Source of the DNA: Flavobacteriaceae bacterium
GTDB taxonomy: Bacteria > Bacteroidota > Bacteroidia > Flavobacteriales > Flavobacteriaceae
Reading direction: 5' to 3'
Assembly (NCBI GenBank): GCA_013043685.1
Contig: JABDNT010000028.1
Location: 1-64,000 of the forward strand
DNA length: 64,000 nucleotides
The notes below the pieces were generated by a model. That model was not told the origin of the DNA, ran no database searches, and saw only the letters and a list, made by a program, of their open reading frames with translations. The position numbers and the translations under genes are program-made. Positions 27,957 through 36,404 of the stretch are shown in pieces (positions within the stretch are counted from its first letter, which is position 1; each line of letters opens with the position of its first letter).

Positions 27957-28865
27957 TTAATCCTTTAAAAGATCATCTAAAGCGCTCTCGAGATTGAAAA
28001 ACCGGAAGCTAAAACCGGCCTCTTCTAATCTCTTCGAACTTACCAATTGACCTTGCAATACGAGCATTGACATTTCACCTAAAAGCAATTTTAATACAAA
28101 TGCAGGAACGTTTGGTAACCATAAGGGTTTTTTAAGTGTCTTCGCAATAAGTTTCGTGAGTCTCTTATTGGTTGCTGGGTTCGGCGACACCGCATTTATT
28201 GTTCCACCCCATCCATTTTCTATGATGTTGAGATAAATGTTCGTCATATCATCAATATGGATCCACGATTGCCATTGATTTCCGGATCCCAGGGGAGCCC
28301 CCACTCCTTTTCGCACCGGAGCAGCTATGGCCGGCAATGCACCCCCTTCTGTTGCGAGAACTAGCCCTGTCCGGACTTTAGTAACCTTTATTCCCAATTG
28401 TTTAAATTGGTTCGCAGCATCTTCCCAGGCCTTGACAACTTCACCCAGAAATGAATTGTCGACTTCATTATCCTCTTCAGTATAAAACTTTGTGAAAGAA
28501 GGCGGGTATATACTAACCCCACTTGCTGATACAAAATGAGTAACACTGTGCTCATTATTCTGCATCGCAGTAAACAGAAGTTTGGCCGTTTTTATTCGAC
28601 TGTCAAGAATGACTTTTTTATAAGATTTCGTCCACCTTTTCGAAATTGACGCTCCTGCTAAATGGATGATGACGGTCACATCTTTAAACGCCTGATTATC
28701 AACTTCACCCGTATCCGGATTCCAGTAGAAGCCTTTGTAATTAGTTTTAGATTCAATCTTTTCTTTCCGTGTTGTCAGAAAGTGAATCCTGTGTCCTTTT
28801 GATAAACAGGCCTTAACCAGGTGTGTTCCAATGACACCTGTTGCTCCCGTGATAAGAATATTCAT
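27957..28865 (-). CDS. TIGR01777-type epimerase/SDR39U1 family protein
   Basis: The 302-residue extended SDR protein has the nucleotide-binding motif ITGATGVIGTHLV at residues 4-16. The family signatures YWNPDTGEVD and VTVIIHLAGASISKRWTKSY are followed by SRIKTAKLL, typical of the YfcH/SDR39U1 family. A C-terminal DUF1731 domain (about 245-300) ends the protein. The substrate of the family is unknown. It is a single gene in the same direction as its neighbours. Confidence 0.93.
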   Translation of the reverse strand: MNILITGATGVIGTHLVKACLSKGHRIHFLTTRKEKIESKTNYKGFYWNPDTGEVDNQAFKDVTVIIHLAGASISKRWTKSYKKVILDSRIKTAKLLFTAMQNNEHSVTHFVSASGVSIYPPSFTKFYTEEDNEVDNSFLGEVVKAWEDAANQFKQLGIKVTKVRTGLVLATEGGALPAIAAPVRKGVGAPLGSGNQWQSWIHIDDMTNIYLNIIENGWGGTINAVSPNPATNKRLTKLIAKTLKKPLWLPNVPAFVLKLLLGEMSMLVLQGQLVSSKRLEEAGFSFRFFNLESALDDLLKD

Positions 28866-28925
28866 CGAAAATTTTTGTGAAAATTACTCTAATTCGACCC
28901 GAACACCAACTGCTTTAACGCAAGT

Positions 28926-29603
28926 TTAGGAGGATTTTATAGCCCTGAGCATCTCCCGTTTTCCTGGTGGCCCGGGTAGGCGTTCAACTTTAAATCCAAC
29001 AGATTCCATCGCACGTCTCACGCTCCCTTTTGCTGAATAGGTTACAAGAACGCCTCCTGTTCTGCAAGACCTGAACATGGCCTTGAAAATTGTTTCGGTC
29101 CATAATTCAGGTTGCACCCTTGGCCCGAAAGCATCAAAAAAGATAAGATCGTACTGGTTTTCGTCCTGTACTTCCGAAAATTGTTTTTTCTGTTTGAGAA
29201 GGTGAAAATGATCGGTGATCTCCGTATTTTCATCCCAGGATATCTCATGTAGCTTTAAAAATAATGCCTCCGATCCTTTAACCAGATCGGGATAGTTGAG
29301 TTTATCAACTTCGGATGTATCCACTGGATACGCGTCCACACCCGTGTAGTGAATTTTAATTTTTTTATGAAAGGTTTGAAGTAATGTAAGATAGGCATTC
29401 AGGCCGGTGCCAAAACCCATTTCAAGTATGTATAGCTCTTTTAATGAGTCTGGGTTCTGTTGGAATAAATACTCGAAGCCCGAGCTAATAAATACATGTG
29501 CAGCTTCCGCGATAGCACCATGTTTGGAATGATATTGTTCATTCCATTCCGGGAGATGGATGGTTACAGATCCATCTCCCGTAATAAGGAATTCTCGTTT
29601 CAA
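28926..29603 (-). CDS. mnmD: tRNA 5-aminomethyl-2-thiouridine methyltransferase MnmD
   Basis: The 225-residue Rossmann methyltransferase corresponds to the N-terminal domain of the bifunctional MnmC but stands alone, without the FAD oxidase domain. It makes the final methyl transfer of mnm5s2U in tRNA wobble positions. Seen are the family start DGSVTIHLPEWNEQYHSKHG, the SAM loop LEMGFGTGLN and FFDAFGPRVQPELWTE. The single-domain form is usual in Bacteroidota. It starts 3 bp after the DUF4920 lipoprotein gene. Confidence 0.93.
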   Translation of the reverse strand: MKREFLITGDGSVTIHLPEWNEQYHSKHGAIAEAAHVFISSGFEYLFQQNPDSLKELYILEMGFGTGLNAYLTLLQTFHKKIKIHYTGVDAYPVDTSEVDKLNYPDLVKGSEALFLKLHEISWDENTEITDHFHLLKQKKQFSEVQDENQYDLIFFDAFGPRVQPELWTETIFKAMFRSCRTGGVLVTYSAKGSVRRAMESVGFKVERLPGPPGKREMLRAIKSS

Positions 29604-29606
29604 TCG

Positions 29607-30134
29607 CTACTGTTTCTCCATAGCGGGTTCCATTTCAGGAATCAACACACCACTGGAAGTGAAAGACAATGTTCTTTTGGGCTCGGTAATCGTGGCAATC
29701 TCTTCGGCGGTCTTACCAGCATCTTCAGCATAATGACGTTGATCTTCCACACTCATTTCTGTAACAAAGGCATACCCGTCAACAATAACTTTTTGCCCGG
29801 CTATGTCCTTTGGCATAAAGAAACCATAATCCTTAAAGCGAACCATTGCTTCTTCTTCACCCATATCCATCTTCATCCAGCAACCTTTATTCTGGCATAC
29901 TTCTTTTACTTCTGAAGTGAACTTTACGGCAATGGAGTCACCGATGTTTAGATGTTTGTACTTTTCCATTAATTCTTCACTGGACAACACGTTATCCGCG
30001 GTGATTTTTTCACCGAATGATTGATACGCCATTTCCTGTGTTTCCGCTTCTACAACGGGTTCTTCATTCTTTTTATCAGTTTTACAAGCAGCTAAAATCA
30101 CTAGTGCTAAAGCTAATAACAATAATTTTTTCAT
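29607..30134 (-). CDS. DUF4920 lipoprotein
   Basis: The 175-residue protein has a lipoprotein signal (MKKLLLLALALVILAAC). A DUF4920 domain (about 40-160) follows, in which VKEVCQNKGCWMKMDMGEEE holds the conserved CxxxGCW cysteines, followed by VRFKDYGFFMPKD. The cysteine and methionine pattern suggests metal binding, but this is an inference. It precedes mnmD with 3 bp spacing. Confidence 0.9.
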   Translation of the reverse strand: MKKLLLLALALVILAACKTDKKNEEPVVEAETQEMAYQSFGEKITADNVLSSEELMEKYKHLNIGDSIAVKFTSEVKEVCQNKGCWMKMDMGEEEAMVRFKDYGFFMPKDIAGQKVIVDGYAFVTEMSVEDQRHYAEDAGKTAEEIATITEPKRTLSFTSSGVLIPEMEPAMEKQ

Positions 30135-30244
30135 GGTAGTTGTTTATAAATTTGAATAGCTATTAATATACTGCAATTTTATGAAATTTTTACGTTTTTT
30201 ATAGACAAAATTTTACCTAATTTTACGCTCTAAACAACCTCTTG

Positions 30245-31315
30245 ATGAATATTACCACCCCATCCAGTATCACCGTTCAGAAAACTTCAACATCACGAAT
30301 TAATGATGTTAATTTTGACTCTTTAGAATTTGGAACTGTCTTTTCAGATCATATGTTTTCATGTGACTATAAAGATGGCAGATGGCAAAATGCCCAAATC
30401 CTTCCATACGGTCCAATTTCGATATCCCCGGCCGCCAAAGTATTTCATTACGGGCAGGCTGTTTTCGAAGGAATGAAAGCTTATAAGGATGATGATGGAG
30501 GGGTTTTTATGTTTCGTCCTGATGAAAATTTCAGAAGAATTAACAAATCATCTAAACGGATGGCCATTCCGGAGTTTCCGGAAGAATTATTTTTCGGGGC
30601 TTTGAATACCTTATTGGAAATGGACAAGGATTGGATAAAACCGGGACTTGGAAATTCATTGTACATCAGGCCCTTTGCCATGGCTACCCAGGTTGGGGTT
30701 TCGGCCTCTGCCTCGAATGAATACAAATTCATTATCCTGCTATCTCCTGCCCAGGCATATTATTCAGGAGATGTGAAAGTAGTCTTCTCAGAGCATTACA
30801 GCCGCGCCGCCGATGGTGGTGTTGGTTTTGCCAAGGCAGCAGGGAATTATGGTGCCCAGTTCTACCCTACCAACCTCGCCAAGGAAAAAGGATTTCAGCA
30901 GGTTATCTGGACAGATTCTCATACGCACGAGTACCTGGAAGAAGCCGGAACCATGAATATTTTCTTCAGAATTAATGATTCCTTGTTAACGGCTCCAACC
31001 AGTGATCGAATCCTTGATGGCGTAACACGTAAGAGCCTGCTAAAACTGGCCGAAACAATGGGCATAAAAGCTGAAGTAAGACCTGTAAAGGTTGCAGAGA
31101 TAAAAGAAGCACACGCAAACGGATCCCTAAAAGAGATATTCGGTGCCGGAACTGCTGCCGTAATTAGTCCAATCAGTGCTTTCAGCCATGGAGAAGTCAC
31201 TTACGATCTGCCGAAACAAGAAGATAGCTATGCTGCTATGTTCAAGTCGCGATTAATGGATATCCAGTACAACCGTTCTGAAGATCCCTTCGGTTGGAGA
31301 TACAGGGTAGTATAA
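30245..31315 (+). CDS. ilvE: branched-chain amino acid aminotransferase
   Basis: The 356-residue PLP fold-type IV enzyme interconverts Leu/Ile/Val and their 2-oxo acids. It has the BCAT-II features PAAKVFHYGQAVFEGMKAY, the lysine-containing GNYGAQFYPTNLAKEKGF (Lys Schiff base nearby), EEAGTMNIFFR and GVTRKSLLKLAE, with GTAAVISPI late. The ATG at 30245 follows an in-frame TTG. Its product branched 2-oxo acids feed iso-fatty acid and isobutyryl-CoA metabolism, relevant to the IcmF encoded later. Its stop codon abuts the stop of the convergent MazG-like gene. Confidence 0.95.
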   Translation: MNITTPSSITVQKTSTSRINDVNFDSLEFGTVFSDHMFSCDYKDGRWQNAQILPYGPISISPAAKVFHYGQAVFEGMKAYKDDDGGVFMFRPDENFRRINKSSKRMAIPEFPEELFFGALNTLLEMDKDWIKPGLGNSLYIRPFAMATQVGVSASASNEYKFIILLSPAQAYYSGDVKVVFSEHYSRAADGGVGFAKAAGNYGAQFYPTNLAKEKGFQQVIWTDSHTHEYLEEAGTMNIFFRINDSLLTAPTSDRILDGVTRKSLLKLAETMGIKAEVRPVKVAEIKEAHANGSLKEIFGAGTAAVISPISAFSHGEVTYDLPKQEDSYAAMFKSRLMDIQYNRSEDPFGWRYRVV

Positions 31316-31702
31316 CTAAGATTCCAGAATTTCCTTAATTTTTGGCTTGAAGTAATTTGGGCCTTTCAGCACTTTGCCGTCCTCTCGGTAAATCGGCTTG
31401 CCGTCGGCTCCCAATTTACTCATGTTGCTGCTTTGGATTTCATTGAAAACTTCTTCGATCTTATGTTGCATCCCATGCTCAATAATAGTTCCGCATAGGA
31501 TATACAGCATATCACCTAAGGCATCGGCAACTTCTACCAAATCGTTGTCATTTGCAGCTTCGAGATATTCCTCGTTTTCTTCACGCATCAGTTTATATCT
31601 CAAAAGATTTTTAGCTTCTCCAAGGTCGGCAGTGGGTGTGTTTTTTATACCCAAACCGAAAGCTGCGTGAAATTCGTGAACCGCGGCAATTTTGTTCTTC
31701 AT
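31316..31702 (-). CDS. MazG-like nucleotide pyrophosphohydrolase
   Basis: The 128-residue all-alpha protein has the metal-binding acidic motifs EENEEYLEA (EExxE) and EVADALGDMLYILCGTI (ExxD), typical of the MazG/phosphoribosyl-ATP pyrophosphohydrolase superfamily. A C-terminal tail with NMSKLGADGKPIYREDGKVL is typical of the HisE-like group that cleaves a nucleoside triphosphate or dCTP-like substrate. Probably a housecleaning NTPase; the substrate is unknown. Confidence 0.85.
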   Translation of the reverse strand: MKNKIAAVHEFHAAFGLGIKNTPTADLGEAKNLLRYKLMREENEEYLEAANDNDLVEVADALGDMLYILCGTIIEHGMQHKIEEVFNEIQSSNMSKLGADGKPIYREDGKVLKGPNYFKPKIKEILES

Positions 31703-31749
31703 AAAGTGAGTTTAAGGTTGTATTTTTGCAAACGTAAATCTACAAATTT

Positions 31750-31938
31750 ATGTTCACTACCGGGCAGTTGATCTTCGCTATTTGTTTTGTTATCGCATTC
31801 GTGATCATAATGGTCATCTCCTATCGACGGGATAAAAAACTACACCGAAAACACTATAAAGGAAGTTTTTGGATCCTGATAGGATTTTTGGTTTTTGTGG
31901 GACTGCTCCTAATGGCTAAGTGGTTGCTGAAACAATAA
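31750..31938 (+). CDS. small two-helix membrane protein
   Basis: The 62-residue protein has two hydrophobic segments (residues 5-24 and 41-58) separated by a basic loop YRRDKKLHRKHYKG, giving a cytoplasmic loop. A TATTTTTG -7-like element sits at 31721-31728. No family recognised by name. Confidence 0.7.
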   Translation: MFTTGQLIFAICFVIAFVIIMVISYRRDKKLHRKHYKGSFWILIGFLVFVGLLLMAKWLLKQ

Positions 31939-31967
31939 AAAAACCTCCCTGTTTTTCAACAGGAAGG
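31936..31967 (-). terminator. intrinsic terminator after the DPP III gene
   Basis: On the minus strand CCTTCCTG and CAGGGAGG form a stem with one mismatch around an AT-rich loop, followed by seven T. It lies 35 bp after the M49 peptidase stop and overlaps the end of the small membrane protein gene. Confidence 0.75.
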
Positions 31968-32001
31968 CATAACACTAATTTATTTTCTACTGACCTTTCT
32001 T

Positions 32002-34035
32002 TTAATTTGAAAGGTAACCGTACTCTTTCGAGTAGTTCAGCATTTGCTCTTCAAAAGTTTCAGGTTGCTTTATAGAAAAGCCGGTGATCTCTCCGTCTTC
32101 ATTCATATCCGGCACGATCACAGGGTTTACAAATCCGCCATAAGGAGCTGCTTCGAACTTACTGTTTCTTTCCAACACTTCTTTATGTAAAGTCTGATCC
32201 ACTTTAACACCATAATCCTCTACCAGGGCCTTAGCCGCTTCGTAATCGCCTTCCGAAGTGATTCTCTGGGTTTCCTTCAACAGCATCCCAAAGATCTCTC
32301 TTAGCTTCGCATAGTCCTTAATATCGTAAAAGGTTTTACCATCACGTGTCACTTTTTCTATCACACCATCGGCTTCTCCTTTTTCGTATGCCCACGCACT
32401 CACCCACTGACGGTTACGCATATGTGACTCTTCTACATCATCACCTAACTCAAGGCGAACCAATTGTGTAATTAAACCATTTCGGATGTAACCATCATAA
32501 GCAGCTTTTCCCGTTGCTTCCCAGTCTTCCACCAATCCCAGTTCCTGTAATTTAGGATCCATGAGATAATATAGTCCGAATAGGTCGGCACGACCTTCTT
32601 CAATAGTCGATTTATAACTTTTCAGCGTTTCCTTGGGGGTTCCTACACCAGGATTGATCTGCCCCGAAGCATGTCCAACTACTTCGTGTAAGGCCGTATG
32701 CAATTTATCTGCCAACTGGCCATATTTCTTCTCCAGTTCAACTTCTTCCTCATCATGAGCGAATTCCTGAAGTCTTCCGCTTCCTCCTGCATTATTGTAC
32801 GAATTGATTATGTTTCCTAATGAAACCGATTTACTTCCGTGCTTCTGACGGATCCAGTTATTATTAGGAAGATTCACACCAATCGGAGTACTGGGTGAAG
32901 CATCTCCGGCTTCTCCCGCCACGATAACGGTTTTATAGGAAACTCCTTTTACTTCTTTCTTCTTGTGTTCCGGCATTAAAGGTGAGTTATCCTCGAACCA
33001 TTGTGCTTCTTTGGACAGCACCGCCATCTTCTTCGACATGTCGAAATCCTTGATCTCAACAATGGTTTCATAGGACCCTTTATAACCTTTAGGATCGTTG
33101 TACACTTCAATAAATCCGTTGATCCAGTCTATATCTCCTTCGGTAGAATTCACCCATGCTACCGCATAATCGTCCCAGGTATCCAGACTACCGGTTTTGT
33201 AATATTCGATAAGCAGGCCAAGCGCTTTAGCCTGGTTTTCATCTTCTGCTACTCCTTTTGCTTTTTCCAGCCAGTAAATGATCTTGTCGATAGCGCCGCC
33301 ATAAAGTCCGCCACTCTTATAGACCTTTTCAACCAATTGGCCATTTTCCTTAACCAACTTGGTGTTCAATCCTATTTCAATTGGCTCTTCACTATCCACT
33401 TCAATGGCTCCGTAATAATTCTCTACATCGGCAGTTGTTACATCGGGTCCATAGAAATTTATAGCACTTTCCAGTACGATATCTGCATCTTTGGAAAGGT
33501 TCACTTTCTTAGCATCCTTGTCGTTAAATATCACGTCGAATGCTTCGCCTTCCAGGGACGTATTTGTAGCCGTTAACAAACTGCGAAGATATTCAGCCGA
33601 AAAATCAGGTTTGAGCTTCGCTGTACTGTAGTGATGGTGAATTCCGTTTGAGAACCAAACTCTCTTCAGGTACACTTCGAAGTTCTTCCAGTCTTCAGAC
33701 TCTTTATCACCGTCGTAATTGGTGTAAATGTTTTCCAAAGCTTTCCTGATGGTAAGGTTGTGGCGATAATTCTGTGCCCACATAATATCGCGGCCTGCCA
33801 AACCAGCCTGGGTTAGATAATACACAAGTTTTTGTTCATCCAGAGACAGATCATTCCAACTCGGGATCTGATACCTTAAAATTTTCAGGTCTGCAAACTG
33901 ATCGATCTGGTATTTAAAATCATCGGTAACTACTTCCGCAGTTTCAGGTTTATTTTGATCATCTTTCTTGTCGTCTGCACAAGAAACAAACATCAAACTG
34001 CATATAGCTATCGCAATAAAAAATTTGCTCATCAT
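32002..34035 (-). CDS. dipeptidyl-peptidase III (M49) lipoprotein
   Basis: The 677-residue zinc peptidase removes N-terminal dipeptides. The M49 zinc motif appears as HEVVGH in TALHEVVGHASGQINPG (near residue 446) and the third ligand region as IEEGRADLFGLYYLMDP. It has a lipoprotein signal (MMSKFFIAIAICSLMFVSC, so Cys at position 19), placing it at the periplasmic or outer face, typical for Bacteroidota DPP III. The length fits the family. The gene is monocistronic with its own terminator. Confidence 0.94.
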   Translation of the reverse strand: MMSKFFIAIAICSLMFVSCADDKKDDQNKPETAEVVTDDFKYQIDQFADLKILRYQIPSWNDLSLDEQKLVYYLTQAGLAGRDIMWAQNYRHNLTIRKALENIYTNYDGDKESEDWKNFEVYLKRVWFSNGIHHHYSTAKLKPDFSAEYLRSLLTATNTSLEGEAFDVIFNDKDAKKVNLSKDADIVLESAINFYGPDVTTADVENYYGAIEVDSEEPIEIGLNTKLVKENGQLVEKVYKSGGLYGGAIDKIIYWLEKAKGVAEDENQAKALGLLIEYYKTGSLDTWDDYAVAWVNSTEGDIDWINGFIEVYNDPKGYKGSYETIVEIKDFDMSKKMAVLSKEAQWFEDNSPLMPEHKKKEVKGVSYKTVIVAGEAGDASPSTPIGVNLPNNNWIRQKHGSKSVSLGNIINSYNNAGGSGRLQEFAHDEEEVELEKKYGQLADKLHTALHEVVGHASGQINPGVGTPKETLKSYKSTIEEGRADLFGLYYLMDPKLQELGLVEDWEATGKAAYDGYIRNGLITQLVRLELGDDVEESHMRNRQWVSAWAYEKGEADGVIEKVTRDGKTFYDIKDYAKLREIFGMLLKETQRITSEGDYEAAKALVEDYGVKVDQTLHKEVLERNSKFEAAPYGGFVNPVIVPDMNEDGEITGFSIKQPETFEEQMLNYSKEYGYLSN

Positions 34036-34107
34036 ATTATTGGTTTTTAATTTCTACAAATGTAACAAATCATTTCCTCCTTTTAAAGATATACAGCACG
34101 TATAAAA

Positions 34108-34133
34108 TTGATTATCTTAGCATATATAATCAA
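34108..34133. repeat. inverted repeat in the leader of the SRPBCC/FluC operon
   Basis: TTGATTAT (34108-34115) and ATAATCAA (34126-34133) are perfect 8-bp inverted copies with a 10-bp spacer, ending 12 bp before the ATG. This may be an operator or an mRNA stem. Confidence 0.45.
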
Positions 34134-34145
34134 CTCCCCACGAAG

Positions 34146-35210
34146 ATGAAAATCCTAAAATATTTACTTTTCTTATTACTCATAATCATTGTTGCCGGAG
34201 GTATTTACTTCGGAACCAAAGACGGTAAATTTGACGTTGCGGAATCGAAAGAATTCAATGCTCCAGCTGAAGTGATCTACAACAATGTGAAGGATTATAA
34301 AAATTGGGCGAAATGGGGACCCTGGAAGGAAGAAGATCCGAGTATGGAATTCACTTATGCCGAAAAAACCGAGGGCGAGGGAGCGTCCTATTCATGGACC
34401 AGTGATGTTATGGGTGATGGCTCGATGCAGACCATTAAGATAATCCCGAATAAAGAGATCGATCAGAAAATAATATTTAATACACCCATTGGAGATTCCG
34501 AAAGCGATATCTACTGGAAATTCGAACCTTCTGAGGAGGCAGGAAAAACCAAAGTGACCTGGGGAATGAAAGGAGAGCATTCGTTTATGGAGAAGGTCTT
34601 TATGGCATTTCAATCTGAGGATTTCGATGTTGCGGTCAAAAGAATGTACGATAAAGGCCTTGCAAACCTGGAAACCGAGGTTGAAGAATCCATGAATGCT
34701 TATGAGATCACAGTCGATGGAATTACGCGCCATGGCGGTGGTTTTTACCTGTACAATACCACTTCGTCCAAAATGACGGAAATCGGGGATAAAATGGCCT
34801 CAATGATGGGACAACTCTCGGGCTTTATACAGGAGAACAATATCAGTATGGCAGGTATGCCTTTTACTATTTACAACGAGGTTGACGAACAAAACGGGAC
34901 GGTTATCTTTTCTGCTGCCATTCCTGTTACAGCAAGGGTAATAACCCCGCAGGGAAGCCCGGTTCTCTGCAGTTATATGGCGCCTGTGGACGCATTAAAG
35001 ACAACATTAAAAGGAAAATACGATTATCTCTCGGAAGGGTATGCCAAGGCACAGAATTATCTCAAAGAGAATAATCTAATGATGGATCCCGGTCGAAAGA
35101 TGTTCGAAGTATATGCTAACGATCCCGGAAATGTACCTAACCCGGCCAATTGGATCACCGAGATTTACATCCCAGTATTAACTCCTTCTACTCCCGGCTT
35201 TAACAGATGA
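34146..35210 (+). CDS. SRPBCC domain plus GyrI-like small-molecule-binding protein
   Basis: The 354-residue protein has an N-terminal membrane anchor (ILKYLLFLLLIIIVAGGIYFG). An SRPBCC/polyketide-cyclase-like domain (about 28-175, with VAESKEFNAPAEVIYNNVKD and WAKWGPW) and a C-terminal GyrI-like/BacA effector-binding domain (about 200-350, with MAGMPFTIYNE and TEIYIPV) follow. Both domains typically bind small hydrophobic ligands. It overlaps fluC by 4 bp (ATGA), so the two are coupled. Ligand unknown. Confidence 0.85.
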   Translation: MKILKYLLFLLLIIIVAGGIYFGTKDGKFDVAESKEFNAPAEVIYNNVKDYKNWAKWGPWKEEDPSMEFTYAEKTEGEGASYSWTSDVMGDGSMQTIKIIPNKEIDQKIIFNTPIGDSESDIYWKFEPSEEAGKTKVTWGMKGEHSFMEKVFMAFQSEDFDVAVKRMYDKGLANLETEVEESMNAYEITVDGITRHGGGFYLYNTTSSKMTEIGDKMASMMGQLSGFIQENNISMAGMPFTIYNEVDEQNGTVIFSAAIPVTARVITPQGSPVLCSYMAPVDALKTTLKGKYDYLSEGYAKAQNYLKENNLMMDPGRKMFEVYANDPGNVPNPANWITEIYIPVLTPSTPGFNR

Positions 35211-35578
35211 AACACGTTCTTCTGGTATTTTTAGGTGGTGGATTGGGAAGCGCTCTGCGCTATGCGATAGGGAAATGGCTCGATGGTATATACCTGCAGT
35301 TCCCTGCGGGAACGTTTGTCGTAAATATTGTAGGAAGTTTGGTTATAGGTGTTGTCCTGGGAATGGCACTGAAAAACACATCTATTTCTCAAAATATTTT
35401 GCTGTTTACTGCAACCGGTTTCTGTGGTGGATTTACTACGTTTTCAGCCTTTGCCTATGAGAATTATGCGTTGCTTAAAAATGAAGATTTTCTCTCATTT
35501 TCCCTTTACACCTTCGGAAGCCTGGCTCTTGGATTTGGTGCCGTTGTACTAGGCATCTGGCTATCCCGTCTTATTTAA
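35207..35578 (+). CDS. crcB: fluoride channel FluC (CrcB)
   Basis: The 123-residue, four-helix dual-topology protein expels fluoride. Helix 1 has FLGGGLGSALRYAIG, helix 2 FPAGTFVVNIVGSLVIG with the conserved Asn, and helix 3 the Na+-site/Phe-box motif TGFCGGFTTFSAFAYE. A single gene suffices because FluC homodimers insert in both orientations. No fluoride riboswitch is visible upstream. It is coupled to the SRPBCC gene by an ATGA overlap. Confidence 0.95.
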   Translation: MKHVLLVFLGGGLGSALRYAIGKWLDGIYLQFPAGTFVVNIVGSLVIGVVLGMALKNTSISQNILLFTATGFCGGFTTFSAFAYENYALLKNEDFLSFSLYTFGSLALGFGAVVLGIWLSRLI

Positions 35579-36177
35579 TATTTATTGTAGTCTTTCACTC
35601 CCGCTTCAATACGTACAAACAGATCGTTTTCGCGAGGTGGTATCGGGCACGAATAGCGATCGCTGTATACGCAGTATGGATTAAACGCTTTGTTGAAATC
35701 AAGTATGAAGTTTTCTTTTTCAGGTATTTTGAATTCAAGATATCGGCCACCGCCGTAAGAACCGTCACCACTTGTAAGGTCTGTAAATGGCACAAATAGA
35801 ATATTAGATTCCGATTCATTTCCGGAAGGATCCCTGTATAAATTCAGCATGAGTTCCTTACCATCAATTTCGAAGTACGCTTCTCCATATTTTACATATT
35901 CAGCCAAACGTTCCGTATTGGTTCTCAATAAAAATGGTTCTTCATCCGGAGTACGAACTAGTTTTGCCTTCACGCTATACTTTAGATTGATAGGATAGAC
36001 TTCAAGGGCCTTAAAGCTTGCAATTCTATCCAGCTTCAACGGAGATGTAGCCGGATCTCTGAATCTTGCATTTTCCGATTCGTGAAAGGCCACGATCTCT
36101 CTCATCAACTTTCTCTTGCTTTGAGCCCCAGCAGGTAATAGAAATAATAATGCGATAATAAGTGTAATTATTCTCAT
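35575..36177 (-). CDS. DUF1684 exported protein
   Basis: The 200-residue protein has a signal peptide (MRIITLIIALLFLLPAGAQ). It belongs to the DUF1684 family, seen from the C-terminal FIPFTDLTSGDGSYGGGRYL-like stretch (here FVPFTDLTSG), DFNKAFNPYCVYSDRYSCP and IPPRENDLFVRIEAG. The conserved NPYC...CP region looks like an active or metal site, but the function is unknown. It converges on crcB with a 4-bp overlap. Confidence 0.9.
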   Translation of the reverse strand: MRIITLIIALLFLLPAGAQSKRKLMREIVAFHESENARFRDPATSPLKLDRIASFKALEVYPINLKYSVKAKLVRTPDEEPFLLRTNTERLAEYVKYGEAYFEIDGKELMLNLYRDPSGNESESNILFVPFTDLTSGDGSYGGGRYLEFKIPEKENFILDFNKAFNPYCVYSDRYSCPIPPRENDLFVRIEAGVKDYNKY

Positions 36178-36224
36178 AATCCGAATTTAAGAAATAATGA
36201 TAAATAACTTCAGAAAATAATTTC

Positions 36225-36232
36225 TACTTTTG
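36225..36232 (+). promoter_or_regulatory. -7 element ahead of the leader ORF and MFS gene
   Basis: TACTTTTG matches TAnnTTTG, but no clear -33 TTG lies 19 bp upstream. It sits 17 bp before the leader ORF and fits a transcript that runs through the terminator into the MFS gene. Confidence 0.5.
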
Positions 36233-36249
36233 ATTTTCAAACATTCAAT

Positions 36250-36324
36250 ATGAAAGTCCACATGTACACGAATACCCTTAAACAAGTAACTCGAAAGGGA
36301 GTATACTGCCGGCGTGTCTGTTGA
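36250..36324 (+). CDS. 24-residue putative leader peptide
   Basis: The short ORF starts with ATG and ends with TGA, encoding MKVHMYTNTLKQ followed by VTRKGVYCRRVC. It is basic and ends Cys-Arg-Arg-Val-Cys. It lies between a -7 element and a strong intrinsic terminator (36352-36393) in front of an MFS transporter gene. This is the layout of translation-dependent attenuation. Whether it is translated is not shown by sequence alone. Confidence 0.45.
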   Translation: MKVHMYTNTLKQVTRKGVYCRRVC

Positions 36325-36351
36325 TTTATATGAACATAAATTAATTCGATT

Positions 36352-36393
36352 GTAAAACGTCCCGGTACCCTCCGGGACGTTTTACTTTTATAG
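36352..36393 (+). terminator. intrinsic terminator/attenuator before the MFS gene
   Basis: GTAAAACGTCCCGG (36352-36365) and CCGGGACGTTTTAC (36372-36385) form a perfect 14-bp stem with a 6-nt loop. The GC-rich core is followed by TTTTACTTTTATAG. It lies only 12-20 bp before the MFS start codon, so read-through would be needed for expression. Confidence 0.8.
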
Positions 36394-36404
36394 AACAACC
36401 AACT

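Noticed and set aside
30181..30204. Seven-codon ORF MKFLRFL before ilvE as a possible leucine attenuator
   Set aside because: No terminator or antiterminator hairpin follows it and the region is simply AT-rich; probably chance.
34036..34145. Fluoride riboswitch for crcB
   Set aside because: The conserved pseudoknot bases of the crcB motif are absent; only an 8-bp inverted repeat is present.
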